A program made the position numbers and the translations under genes. The notes below the pieces were generated by a model. It was given only the letters and a program-made list of their open reading frames with translations. It made no database searches and had not been told where the DNA came from. A DNA stretch of 56,733 bases from contig CBDDLD010000003.1 of the NCBI GenBank assembly GCA_965230605.1, positions 1-56,733 on the forward strand. Reading direction: 5' to 3'. The DNA comes from CBDDLD01 sp965230605 (GTDB taxonomy: Bacteria > Bacteroidota > Bacteroidia > Flavobacteriales > Flavobacteriaceae). Every line of letters begins with the position of its first letter. Positions within the stretch are counted from its first letter, which is position 1. Positions 18,063-26,528 of the stretch are shown here, piece after piece.

Positions 18063-18356
18063 ATGGCAAAGAAAAGAACAGGATTAGCGAATACCTTAAA
18101 TACAAATCTGGGAAAAAAAGTCGAGCTAAAAAAGAAAGATTTAAACTTAGATAAAGTTGAGAAAGTGTCTGAAAAAATTCACACTGATACTCCTATCGAA
18201 AAAAAAGAAGTTGAAAAAGAAAAAGTAATACTTCAAAAAATGACTATTGAAGTTCCCAAAACACTACACAAACAAATAAAAGTTAAGGTAGCACAAGATG
18301 GGTTAAAAATAAAAGATTACATCATTCAACTCGTACAGAAAGACTTAGGGATCTAA
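18063..18356 (+). CDS. small ParG/ParB-like partner with ribbon-helix-helix C-terminus
   Basis: A 97-residue basic protein. Residues 1-55 are Lys/Glu-rich and probably flexible. The C-terminal ~40 residues (KMTIEVPKTLHKQIKVKVAQ, then KDYIIQLVQKDL) have the strand-helix-helix pattern of ribbon-helix-helix DNA-binding proteins such as ParG or CopG. It begins 6 bp after the parA stop. Short ParA proteins usually pair with exactly this kind of centromere-binding protein, whose mobile N-terminus stimulates the ATPase. The nearby palindromes are candidate targets. Confidence 0.75.
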   Translation: MAKKRTGLANTLNTNLGKKVELKKKDLNLDKVEKVSEKIHTDTPIEKKEVEKEKVILQKMTIEVPKTLHKQIKVKVAQDGLKIKDYIIQLVQKDLGI

Positions 18357-18362
18357 CTTGCT

Positions 18363-18689
18363 AAGTATAACAAATTGAGGGTTGAGAACTTTTAATTCTT
18401 TTTATAAGAAGTTTCTAGTGGGTTTTTAAGTATAACAAATTGAGGGGTCAAAAAAAAAGATAAAAAGAACAACATCTTGCTATGTTGTTTTCTTTTTTAT
18501 CTTTTTCTTTCTTTTTTATCTTTTTCTGTGCTTGCAAGCTTCTGATTATCAACTTGTTACAAGTTTAAGTATAACAATTAGAGGGTTAAGTATAACAAAT
18601 TGAGGGTTAAGTATAACAATTAGAGGGTTAAGTATAACAATTAGAGGGTTAAGTATAACAAATTGAGGGTTAGTATAACAAATTGAGGG
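18363..18689 (+). repeat. iteron array, eight copies (plasmid origin)
   Basis: Eight copies of AAGTATAACAAATTGAGGG or its variant with AATTAGAGGG start at 18363, 18428, 18567, 18588, 18609, 18630, 18651 and 18671. The last six are tandem with a 21-bp period (the final step is 20 bp), so all lie on the same face of the helix. The array ends ~90 bp before a Rep_3 initiator gene, the standard layout of an iteron-controlled origin. The Rep protein is expected to bind these repeats, control copy number and open the adjacent AT-rich DNA (18690-18780). Confidence 0.9.
18455..18518 (+). terminator. terminator of the par operon, inside the iteron array
   Basis: GATAAAAAGAACAACAT pairs with ATGTTGTTTTCTTTTTTATC around a CTTGCT loop, with T-rich sequence following. 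The run CTTTTTTATCTTTTTCT is itself repeated. It lies between iterons 2 and 3, separating par transcription from the origin. Confidence 0.65.
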
Positions 18690-18738
18690 TATATTTATTT
18701 ATCTAAAATTTTTGGTAATAAAAGTATAACATTACTAA

Positions 18739-18767
18739 CTATAACAGTATATTTGAGTTTGTTATAG
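18739..18767 (+). promoter_or_regulatory. inverted-iteron operator ahead of rep
   Basis: CTATAACA (18739-18746) and TGTTATAG (18760-18767) form a perfect 8-bp inverted repeat 14 bp before the rep start. Each arm contains TATAAC, the core of the iteron. In Rep_3 plasmids such inverted half-iterons let Rep dimers repress their own gene. Confidence 0.6.
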
Positions 18768-18781
18768 ATGAAAATGAATAT

Positions 18782-20098
18782 ATGGCTTCTAAAGATTCCA
18801 ACAAACTAATAAAAAAGGCAAATGAGTTAGTTGAGAGTAGATACAAATTTGACATTTGGGAAACTCGTGTATTTGCCAAGATGATTACTTTAATCAACAA
18901 AGATGATGAGGATTTTAAAACCTATCGGATTTATATCAAAGAAATTCAAGACGATTTTCAACTAAGTAAAAATAAAGATGCTTATAAACGTCTCAAAGAT
19001 GGAGCACGTCGTTTGATGCGTCGTATTGTGAAAATCACTTACAATACAGATGAAGGAGAGAAAGTGCTAGAAACGCCTGTTATCATTGGTTTAGAGACGT
19101 TAGTCGCTGGCAAGAGCTTTATTGATGTTTCTTTTCATCCTAATATGAAGCCTTTTTTGTTACAACTTAAGTCCCAGTTTTTGATGTATGATATTCGAAA
19201 TATTCTCAAGATTTCGAGTGTACATTCTGTTCGTATTTATGAGTTATTGAAGCAGTATGAGAAAATTGGGTTCAGAACCTTTTTAGTAGAAGAACTAAAA
19301 GATATTTTACAGGTATCAGAAAAATATCCGTTATATGCTAATTTTAAACAACGGATTATTAAGAAAGCTCAAAAAGATTTAGAGAAATATACTGACATTA
19401 GCTTTACTTATGAAGAAATAAAAAAAGTCCGTTCAGTAGAGAAGATCAAATTTTTTATTCACAAAAATATAGATAAAGAAAGTAGCTCAACGAAACAGGA
19501 AACAAGTTTAGCTGAGGTGTCATCTGTTATAGATGAGGAAGACGATTGGAAGAATAAATTAAGAGAAGAAGGCATAAAGGATGACAAAGTCTTAGACGCT
19601 TTATTTAAGGCACATGCTTTGAAACATATTCAAGCAACATTCGAGAAGTGTCAAAAGCATTTTAATAAGAACAAAGGAAGTGTGAATAATAAAGCAGGTT
19701 ATCTTTTAAATGCAATCAATAAAGGATATTACAACAGTGAAATTGTAGAAGACGATAGAAAAATTGAACAAGAAAAAAAGAGGAAAGAGAGAGAGCGTTT
19801 AAGATTAGAAAGGGAAAACCAATACAATACAATTAAAACTGGTTTTTATAAAGCCTATACTGTTAAATTAGGAGAACTAAAAGTAAAGTATTTAGACGAA
19901 TCTTTATTAGAGAAAATTTTAGATGAAAAGAAAAGCACTCCTTTTTATCAAATGGTACAAACAAGCATCCAAAACAACGAGAATAGTAAAATGCTAGATG
20001 CTTGGGTTAATGATTTTTTAGCAGAAAAGTATTTAACCGAGGAAGAGGCAAACTTTGATTTATACCTAAAAAAATATCATCCTGATTTAATGAGGTAA
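18782..20098 (+). CDS. rep: Rep_3-family plasmid replication initiator
   Basis: A 438-residue protein whose first ~230 residues have the two winged-helix domains of Rep_3/RepB initiators. Landmarks are NKLIKKANELVESRYKFDIW, VFAKMITLI, DGARRLMRRIVKI, FHPNMKPFLLQLKSQFLMYD and ISSVHSVRIYELLKQYEKIG followed by IIKKAQKDLEKYTDISFTYE. The ~200-residue C-terminal extension is highly charged with a coiled coil (~310-340), as in many Bacteroidota plasmid initiators. It binds the iterons to start replication and probably represses itself at 18739-18767. Start ATG 18782 agrees with the family N-terminus. Confidence 0.92.
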   Translation: MASKDSNKLIKKANELVESRYKFDIWETRVFAKMITLINKDDEDFKTYRIYIKEIQDDFQLSKNKDAYKRLKDGARRLMRRIVKITYNTDEGEKVLETPVIIGLETLVAGKSFIDVSFHPNMKPFLLQLKSQFLMYDIRNILKISSVHSVRIYELLKQYEKIGFRTFLVEELKDILQVSEKYPLYANFKQRIIKKAQKDLEKYTDISFTYEEIKKVRSVEKIKFFIHKNIDKESSSTKQETSLAEVSSVIDEEDDWKNKLREEGIKDDKVLDALFKAHALKHIQATFEKCQKHFNKNKGSVNNKAGYLLNAINKGYYNSEIVEDDRKIEQEKKRKERERLRLERENQYNTIKTGFYKAYTVKLGELKVKYLDESLLEKILDEKKSTPFYQMVQTSIQNNENSKMLDAWVNDFLAEKYLTEEEANFDLYLKKYHPDLMR

Positions 20099-20158
20099 TG
20101 ATTTTTAGTAAAAACTACCAGACTATACCGTGGCTATTATAAATAAAGGACTCTAAAC

Positions 20159-21025
20159 CTAAGACTCTTCTTCTGAAGAAGTATCAATTTGCTTTTTGGT
20201 CTTAGCTTCTTCGATTTGTTTTTTAAAATTAGAAGAAGAAATAACTTTTTGACCAGTATTTTTTTCTACCACTTTTCGAGCATCTCCAGCAGCTTTACCA
20301 CCTTTTTGAGCGGCTTCTTTATTCTCTTCAAATCCTTGTGCATCATCATCTTGGGCTGTTTGCCGTGTAACTTCTTCCCCAAGCATAGTAAAGATGAGTT
20401 CAAGGTTGGTCATGTGGTCGCGAAGATTTTCTTTCTTTAAATTTTTCAAGCTTTTATGTTGAGAGGGGAGGAGCCCAAATGTTGCTTTAGATATTTCTGC
20501 GGTTAAGATAGAGTATTCAACTCCCTCCTTTACACCTCGATCTTTCCATTCATCAGTAAGCTGCCCTCGAACCTTTATAGACTCTAGGCGAGTAGCGATC
20601 CACTCATCACTATATCCAAGGGCTTGATAATATTGTCGTGCCCTCTCAGCTGCTAATGCAGGATTATTAATCTCATCAATACGCTCACTTCCAACTTTTG
20701 CTAACCAGAGCTTAAATGGCTCTAATTTTTTAGAAGTAACAGACTGAAGAACTCTAAAAATACCCTCTCGATTAGAGCAAGTTAATTTTTGTGTTCCTCC
20801 TTTGGTTTTTATAGGAAGAGGAAGGGTGATATTATCCCAAACTTCTGCTAAACCTTCGTCTCTTCTTCTCATATCTCTAAGATAACCTTTAGGGTTTTTA
20901 CTTTCAGTAACAACGTTAATAACATCAACGACTACATACCAAAGCTCTCCGTCATGTTCTATAGAGCGAATTTCCTTATCTTCAAATGAGATGATTTGTT
21001 GATTTTTGGGAGTAAGTTTATCCAT
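20159..21025 (-). CDS. BRO-N/phage antirepressor-like protein
   Basis: A 288-residue protein. Residues ~10-115 form a BRO-N domain (SFEDKEIRSIEHDGELWYVV, then DVINVVTESKNPKGYLRDMR and CSNREGIFRVLQSVTSKKLE, EPFKLWLAKVGSERIDE). The middle (YYQALGYSDEWIATRLESIK, then LTAEISKATFGL and LRDHMTNLELIFTMLGE) is shared by a group of DinD-like and antirepressor-like proteins in Bacteroidota. The C-terminus is a low-complexity charged tail. BRO proteins bind DNA and often act as antirepressors in phages and plasmids. It is convergent with rep, and a large G/C hairpin lies 44 bp upstream of its start. Confidence 0.8.
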   Translation of the reverse strand: MDKLTPKNQQIISFEDKEIRSIEHDGELWYVVVDVINVVTESKNPKGYLRDMRRRDEGLAEVWDNITLPLPIKTKGGTQKLTCSNREGIFRVLQSVTSKKLEPFKLWLAKVGSERIDEINNPALAAERARQYYQALGYSDEWIATRLESIKVRGQLTDEWKDRGVKEGVEYSILTAEISKATFGLLPSQHKSLKNLKKENLRDHMTNLELIFTMLGEEVTRQTAQDDDAQGFEENKEAAQKGGKAAGDARKVVEKNTGQKVISSSNFKKQIEEAKTKKQIDTSSEEES

Positions 21026-21068
21026 AATTACAGTTTATTGTATAGACCAAAGATACAACTATTTCTTT

Positions 21069-21113
21069 CATTTCACAAGGGGGGGGGCAAATTGCCCCCC
21101 CCCTTGTGAAATG
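21069..21113. repeat. perfect 22-bp inverted repeat with G9/C9 tracts
   Basis: Arms 21069-21090 and 21092-21113 are perfectly complementary around a single A. Each arm contains a run of nine G or nine C, exceptional in this AT-rich region. It lies just upstream of the BRO gene and downstream of the decayed ArdC gene. It could be a transcription barrier or terminator, a replication block, or the scar of an element end. Confidence 0.85.
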
Positions 21114-21276
21114 TGAGATGCGAGCTCTTTGAGTCTAAAAAAGAGACCATTGCGAACAATGATCTCGAACCTATTTCCATTCCACCAAGATTAGGATAAA
21201 TAGGGTTGCATTTGGGGTGCCAAGAATATATTTGACAGCATGTTTAGCTTGTGGAGTCCTTCAAAAAATAAATCGT

Positions 21277-21810
21277 TTATCCCTTTTCATACAAGTTAAC
21301 CAAGATTATAAAGTAAGCTGCGGAGTTGTGCAAAAGGTTATCTTTTTGCTTCATCTGGATAATTCCTTTTCGTGCCAACCGAGAACGATGCCCCGTCCAA
21401 TAAATTAGTTCATGAAAAAGAACTCTGTAATAAGCCTCTGTACCATACGCTACAAATTGTTGGAGCTTAGGCATATTGATATAATTTAGAAGTGGTGCCT
21501 AATAAGCTCTATTTTAGCCTGAAAATTGAGTTTTAGGAGCTTCTTCCATTGCGATTCATAGTGCTCAATTGGCCAACCTATTGTTTTTCAAGGGGTGTCG
21601 TCTCCATTTAATGCCTTTTATACATCTGATATTAAAAGCAGTATATCGTTTTAAATAAAGACGTTTTTGCAATTGGAGTTTCGTTTTCTTCAGCCGTTCG
21701 TATCTCTGTAACAGAAAGCTTTTCCTTCTTCATTTGTGCAATAAAATAAGTTTATCCGTTATTTCTTGATACATATCTGTATCCAAAGTATGCTTTTTAT
21801 TTTTTTGCAT
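21277..21810 (-). pseudogene. decayed ArdC-family antirestriction gene
   Basis: Pieces of ArdC are spread over different frames. The 5' end (ATG 21808-21810) reads HTLDTDMYQEITDKLI, matching the N-terminal ssDNA-binding domain start. Further on, NMPKLQQF is followed by AYYRVLFHELIYWTGHRSRL, the zincin metallopeptidase motif (HELxxxxGH) of the C-terminal domain. Frameshifts and stops separate these parts. ArdC protects incoming plasmid DNA from restriction during conjugation, so its loss agrees with the ruined coupling protein at 15320: this replicon has lost transfer functions. Confidence 0.75.
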
Positions 21811-22600
21811 ATCATCGTTGTTTTGATTAAAAATATGGTGGGAATGTGAAATAGCAAAATAGCCCTCGAAAAAAGAGTTGTAATCGGATAATAGCGTAGG
21901 TAAGAGGGAGGGCGAAAAGAAAATGATTGAAGTCTATCTCTACTCTAATAATTGCTTTTGAATGCTACAAAGGCAATATAGACAGACTCTTTTATCTTTT
22001 CTAGAGAGGAGTGTGTCTAGTCGTTGACTAAGCCCAAACTAGTATATCAGTATAATTGTAAATGTAGTTATGGCACAAGCTCTCAAATTTTAAAAACGCC
22101 TTAATCAATCCTTACATTGCTAAGTTTATTTAGCGGTTTGAATTAGGTGTACTTGGTTTAGGTGATAGATCTAAGTTCTTGATTTAAAAGAGTTAAAGTT
22201 TATATAATATTTTTTTAAAGTCGAGCCATTTTTATACCTATTTCGACCATATTAGCATCCGTGAAAGAATAGCATTATATATAATATATTTGCTCTAATA
22301 CTTTTTAAGTGCTTTTATTTTATGTGTTAATATTTGATTATGTGACAGTTGGGGGTGTTGGTGTTTTGTGGGTGAATTTTTTGTATAATACTAAATGTGT
22401 ATTGAGCTATGTTTACAGTGATTTATAAATTAGAATTAGACTTATTACAAATAATTGTTTTGTATTGTTTTTTATAAAAAAAATATTCATATTTGTTTTG
22501 CAAACACCTACAAAAAAATATTCCCAAACAAAAAAATTACCCAATTTACATGAAACAAACTTCTACAGCAACATCGAATATCTAATTTTATTCGAAAAAC
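21811..22600. other. gene-free stretch between plasmid backbone and RiPP cluster
   Basis: No credible coding frame, RNA gene or transposon end could be found in these ~790 AT-rich bases. They are probably decayed remnants at the junction of two modules. Confidence 0.4.
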
Positions 22601-22648
22601 CTTTCTAAGTAAGTAATCCTCATAAAATTATTATTGGTTGATTGACAA

Positions 22649-22669
22649 TTCTTGTCACTTTGACAAGAA
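22649..22669. promoter_or_regulatory. 9-bp inverted repeat TTCTTGTCA-CTT-TGACAAGAA
   Basis: A perfect inverted repeat in the leader region of the RiPP cluster, ~330 bp before the first precursor. It suits a dimeric regulator or a small hairpin; no regulator gene is visible nearby. Confidence 0.45.
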
Positions 22670-22720
22670 AATTTTGAGTTTACTAATTCTATATAAATTT
22701 TTAATCGCCAGCTATGGGGT

Positions 22721-22744
22721 ATTGTTAATTTATAAATTAACAAT
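22721..22744. promoter_or_regulatory. 24-bp perfect palindrome upstream of the precursor genes
   Basis: ATTGTTAATTTA and its reverse complement meet without a spacer. Two further inverted repeats follow: CAATTCTG/CAGAATTG (22760-22767 with 22795-22802) and ACAGTTT/AAACTGT (22917-22933). Together they make this ~300-bp leader unusually rich in dyad symmetry. Confidence 0.5.
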
Positions 22745-23001
22745 TTGCTATTCAAACAGCAATTCTGCAAAAAAGTTCAAATAGTATGCCTTTACAGAAT
22801 TGTTAGAGAGCCTTATTCTCTTCTTAATTACATAGCGTATAGCCTAACATTTTTTAACAGGTCTCTCTACACAAATCGAAAAGGGTTTATTTATCTACTA
22901 AATCGGATCAGAAAGAACAGTTTTTTAAACTGTATAAGAATAACTATGTGTAAAAATATGCATGCATTTAATTTTTATTTTTTTTTAACAAATTTATTAT
23001 C

Positions 23002-23169
23002 ATGAAAAACTCTAATTTGAAAAAAGCATTGGCATCTTTGTCAATCAACGAAGAAATCGAGGTTATTAACCCAGAAACAGTAAAAGGCGGAGTAGGCTGT
23101 AATAGCTTCAGATGTCGTACTTACTCTAAGCCACCTACTCTAAAAGCTGGATTGAGTCCTAAAGTATAG
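23002..23169 (+). CDS. RiPP precursor peptide 1, double-glycine leader
   Basis: A 55-residue peptide. The leader (residues 1-30) starts MKNSNLKKALASLSI and ends NPETVKGG, a double-glycine site for a peptidase-C39 exporter. The predicted 25-residue core begins VGCNSFRCRTYS and has two Cys four residues apart, a Tyr-Ser and a Pro-Pro. A paralogue follows at 23397 with a nearly identical leader and the shared core pattern CNSF[RK]CxTYSxPP. The radical SAM/SPASM enzyme at 26529 and C39 transporter at 27920 are the expected modifying and exporting enzymes. Which residues are cross-linked cannot be read from sequence; Cys thioethers or Tyr-centred links are the obvious candidates. Confidence 0.85.
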   Translation: MKNSNLKKALASLSINEEIEVINPETVKGGVGCNSFRCRTYSKPPTLKAGLSPKV

Positions 23170-23190
23170 TTTTTGATAAAACTATCTGAT

Positions 23191-23232
23191 GAATAAGTGC
23201 AATACTTGCTGCTAAAAGGATTGCGCTTATTC
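23191..23232 (+). terminator. hairpin after precursor 1
   Basis: GAATAAGTGCAAT pairs with ATTGCGCTTATTC (one G-T pair) 22 bp after the precursor stop, without a long T-run. It may be an attenuator that keeps the precursor transcript in excess over the downstream enzymes. Confidence 0.5.
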
Positions 23233-23396
23233 TCAAATCGTTGATATTAAGTGTATAGTTCTTACTGTTGAAGGACTTTATTTTTTGTTACAAAACAAGT
23301 TTTCGTTTATGGTAATAAGAAATATAAATAGCCTGTATTTAACAAGGTAATTATACATTATGTTAATAATTATTTAAAAATAAAATTTTTGAAATC

Positions 23397-23558
23397 ATGA
23401 AAAACTCTAATTTAAAAAAAGCATTGGCAACATTGTCAATAAGCAATGATTTAGAAATTATCAATCCAGAAACTGTAAAAGGTGGTGTTAAAGGATATTG
23501 CAATAGCTTTAAATGTGGTACTTATTCAGAACCACCTAAATTCACTCCTATAAAGTAA
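23397..23558 (+). CDS. RiPP precursor peptide 2, double-glycine leader
   Basis: A 53-residue paralogue of the peptide at 23002. The leader MKNSNLKKALATLSI to NPETVKGG differs by only a few residues. The predicted 23-residue core starts VKGYCNSFKCGTYSEPP. Conservation of CNSF, the second Cys, TYS and PP between the two cores, against drift at the flanks and the tail, marks these residues as important for the final product. The start is supported by leader identity. It is followed by its own hairpin. Two related products may act together or extend the target range. Confidence 0.85.
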   Translation: MKNSNLKKALATLSISNDLEIINPETVKGGVKGYCNSFKCGTYSEPPKFTPIK

Positions 23559-23596
23559 TTTAGATCTATAGTTTTTGGTAAAAAACTAACTAAGGG

Positions 23597-23640
23597 GCAA
23601 GTGTGCATGCTTATTACTAGAAGCATTACACTTGCTTTTA
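23597..23640 (+). terminator. hairpin after precursor 2
   Basis: GCAAGTGT...ATGC pairs with GCAT..ACACTTGC with a small bulge, followed by TTTT. Its position after the stop codon matches that of the hairpin behind precursor 1. Confidence 0.5.
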
Positions 23641-24117
23641 AATACTTTATAGTTAATACAAGAAAATTATAAATTATGTAAAATGTAATAAATTATAATA
23701 TGATATACAGGTTTTGAGATTTTATGTTGCATTTTTTTTCATGTTTTGAAATAATTATACCAAAATATTCTAAAACTAAACAAGGCTTTGTGAATAAAGA
23801 TGCTTCAATTGGATAGTAATATTCTTTATAAGTATCTGAAAAATAATAAGATAATAGGGGCGGTAAACCTTAAGGCTATTCAGTCAAACCAGATTTTTGA
23901 ATTGATGATAGTGTTCTATAAATTTGAATTGCTTAAGCCCCAATAAAACAAACGCTAAAAACATTTAATTTCAAAATCGAAGTTCAACAGCAAACTTATT
24001 CCCTTTTAGAATCAGAGGTATAACTTTTTATACAAAATCAAAATAAATTAATAGCAATACATCAGTTACTAATTCACCAACCCAATTTATTTGATCACAC
24101 AAAATAATAATTAAGCA
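23641..24117 (+). other. leader region of the beta-barrel/maturase operon
   Basis: Mostly AT-rich and non-coding. One small frame, 23800-23946 (48 residues, starting MLQLDSNILYKYLKNNKIIG), is open but matches nothing I recognise, and its reality is uncertain. A promoter for the gene at 24118 presumably lies here but no clear TAnnTTTG box stands out. Confidence 0.35.
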
Positions 24118-26502
24118 ATGCTCAGGTTTTTTACTTCTACTATAGTCCTTTTTTTGTCTTATTGTTGTTTGGGGCAAACTATCAAGGGAAGACTGGTGAC
24201 AGAAGAGGTCGAACCGATAAATTTTGCCTTAGTCTCTTTATACAATCTTTCTAATGAAAATTTGAAAGCACAAGTTTTTCCTTCCGATGAAGGCATTTTT
24301 ACGTTTGAGGCTATTGAAGCAGGTAGTTATCAGATTCGAGTAGAAGGAGGGTTAGGTTTTGATATGTACCAATCGGATAGCCTAGTTATCAAAAATGGTG
24401 ATACACAAACATATAATCTAGGAGATATTGTATTAACGTATACGGTATATGAAACAGATATTGCTATTGTAACTGCAGATAGTATAAAACCCTTGTTGGA
24501 ATATGATATAGACAAAACGATAATGAATATAGAAGGAACATCCTTAGGAACCCTTCCTTCTTTATCTACTCTTCTAGAATTAGCACCTAATGTATCACAA
24601 GTAGGAGACGCTCTCTCAATAGCGGGAAAAAGTAACGTGTTAATTTTAATTAATGGAAAAAGGACAAATTTAAAACTAGAAAATATTCCCCCTAACATTA
24701 TAGAATCCATAGAAATCATATCTAACCCTTCTGCCGAGTATGATGCTAATGTAGGTGCAGTACTAAACATTATTTTGAAAAAAGGAAGTATGGAAGGTAT
24801 TCAAGGAAATGTTTACACAAAATATACTCAGGGTATTTACCCACGTTTTGATGTGGGTAGTTTAATTAACTTTAATAAAAAGAAGTTTACAGCACAGTTA
24901 AGTGTAGACTATAGTTATAATAAAATCCGCTCTGTATCTATTGCAGATAGGAGGTTTGAAGCAACTCAACCTTTTTATTACTCAATATCAGAACTTAAAC
25001 AAGAATCAGAAGAACATAATATAAGTACAAACTTAAATCTAGGATGGAGTTTTAATCCCAAACACAACATCACACTTTCTGGAGAGTATTCGCATTTCAA
25101 CGCTCCTAAGAATAGTACCAATCAAGAAGATGTATTCTCTTCTACCGTAGAAGCTGTAGACATTGATTCTACATTGAATAACACAACAACATTTAAATCA
25201 ATAGGTAATAATTTCCAAGCACAATTATCTTACAACGGTCAATTTGGAAAATATTGGACCATAGCTAGTGCGGTAAGTTATCTTTATATAACGCCAAGCA
25301 ATAATTCAGATTTTAGCTTTCAATTATCCAATACCAATAATCCTGCTCAAAATTCAGTTTTCAATTACCAAATGAATGACTCTACACAAGCTGGATTACT
25401 GATTGGTCAATTAGATTGGACTTGGAATAATAAATCGAACACGGTTGATTTTGGTACTAAATACACGAATATTAATACTTATTACAGCATTGCATTTGAG
25501 AACAATAATATTCAATTTACAGGAAATAGCAATTGGTTTAGATATAACGAGGGAATTTATGCTGCTTATTTGCAATGGAAAAGTAGTGTTGGTAAGTTTC
25601 AATGGAGATTGGGATTCAGAGGAGAATATGCTACTACTAAAGGTGTTGATAGACAAGACTTACAAACCAATATAGAACAATTCGACTATTTTCCTTCGGC
25701 AGCACTCTTATTTACACTTTCTCAAGATCACATTTTTAAACTAGCTTATAATAAGTCCATAGAACGAGTTTCGTTTTTCGATAGAAGCCCTTATGTATAC
25801 TACACAGGTCTATATACCAAATTTGAAGGAAACCCTAGCTTAAGACCTCAAATTAGGCACAGTGTAGCATTAGAGTATTTTTTGATGCAACGTTTTAGCT
25901 TCCAGCTTTATTATAATGAAGTAATCGATTATATCAATCAAGTATCAGAACTTAATGGAAGTTTAGAAACGTTCAGAAGGATTAATTTTCAAAATTCTAA
26001 TTATGGTTTAAATATTAGCGGTCAATTTAGACCACTTAATTGGTGGAACATATCGTTTAGTTTGGCAGGGGCAGGAGCTTATACGCGTGGTGAAGCTCAA
26101 AATCAACCGTTCAATACGAAGACAGTTTATGTTTATCTAGGACTCTATCAAAGTTTTAACCTATGGAATTGGATGAAGATAGATGCGATAGCTAGTTATA
26201 CTTCTCCTTATGCTGTTGGAATTTATAGTGCAGGTCATTTGTTTTTCTTGGATTTAAATTTGAGTAAAACCTTTCTGAAAGACCAACTAACAGTGTCTGT
26301 TTACCTCAGTGATCTTTTTGGAACAAGACTTCAGCAAAATTGTGTTGACTTCAATGCTCAACAAAGAACCGTAGTACACAATAGAGATGTACGTACTGTT
26401 ACATTGTCACTGATATACAATTTTAGTAAGGGAAGAAAAAAAGAGGTAGAACCCATTAATACCGTTGACGATAATACAATAGATCGCTTACTTAAAAATT
26501 AA
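24118..26502 (+). CDS. outer-membrane beta-barrel family protein with TonB-plug-like domain
   Basis: A 794-residue protein. A signal peptide (MLRFFTSTIVLFLSYCCLGQ) is followed by a carboxypeptidase-regulatory-like beta-sandwich (~20-110: IKGRLVTEEVEPINFALVSL) and a plug-like domain (~130-220: LLELAPNVSQVGDALSIAGK, then IESIEIISNPSAEYDA). The rest, with alternating aromatic strands, is a large beta-barrel ending LSLIYNFSKGRKK. It matches the outer-membrane beta-barrel family common in Bacteroidota RiPP clusters. It is encoded 26 bp ahead of the maturase, so it may move the peptide across the outer membrane, or serve as its receptor or immunity factor. The transport direction is not known. Confidence 0.85.
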   Translation: MLRFFTSTIVLFLSYCCLGQTIKGRLVTEEVEPINFALVSLYNLSNENLKAQVFPSDEGIFTFEAIEAGSYQIRVEGGLGFDMYQSDSLVIKNGDTQTYNLGDIVLTYTVYETDIAIVTADSIKPLLEYDIDKTIMNIEGTSLGTLPSLSTLLELAPNVSQVGDALSIAGKSNVLILINGKRTNLKLENIPPNIIESIEIISNPSAEYDANVGAVLNIILKKGSMEGIQGNVYTKYTQGIYPRFDVGSLINFNKKKFTAQLSVDYSYNKIRSVSIADRRFEATQPFYYSISELKQESEEHNISTNLNLGWSFNPKHNITLSGEYSHFNAPKNSTNQEDVFSSTVEAVDIDSTLNNTTTFKSIGNNFQAQLSYNGQFGKYWTIASAVSYLYITPSNNSDFSFQLSNTNNPAQNSVFNYQMNDSTQAGLLIGQLDWTWNNKSNTVDFGTKYTNINTYYSIAFENNNIQFTGNSNWFRYNEGIYAAYLQWKSSVGKFQWRLGFRGEYATTKGVDRQDLQTNIEQFDYFPSAALLFTLSQDHIFKLAYNKSIERVSFFDRSPYVYYTGLYTKFEGNPSLRPQIRHSVALEYFLMQRFSFQLYYNEVIDYINQVSELNGSLETFRRINFQNSNYGLNISGQFRPLNWWNISFSLAGAGAYTRGEAQNQPFNTKTVYVYLGLYQSFNLWNWMKIDAIASYTSPYAVGIYSAGHLFFLDLNLSKTFLKDQLTVSVYLSDLFGTRLQQNCVDFNAQQRTVVHNRDVRTVTLSLIYNFSKGRKKEVEPINTVDDNTIDRLLKN

Positions 26503-26528
26503 ATCTACTCACATTTAAAACATTTTTC

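Noticed and set aside
18363..18689. Regularly spaced repeats that could be taken for a CRISPR array
   Set aside because: The period is only 21 bp with a 19-bp repeat and 2-bp spacer, no unique spacers and no cas genes; a Rep_3 gene follows, so they are iterons.
22745..23005. An 86-codon open frame upstream of precursor 1
   Set aside because: It runs through the inverted-repeat leader and overlaps the precursor start; composition is not protein-like and no start signal supports it.
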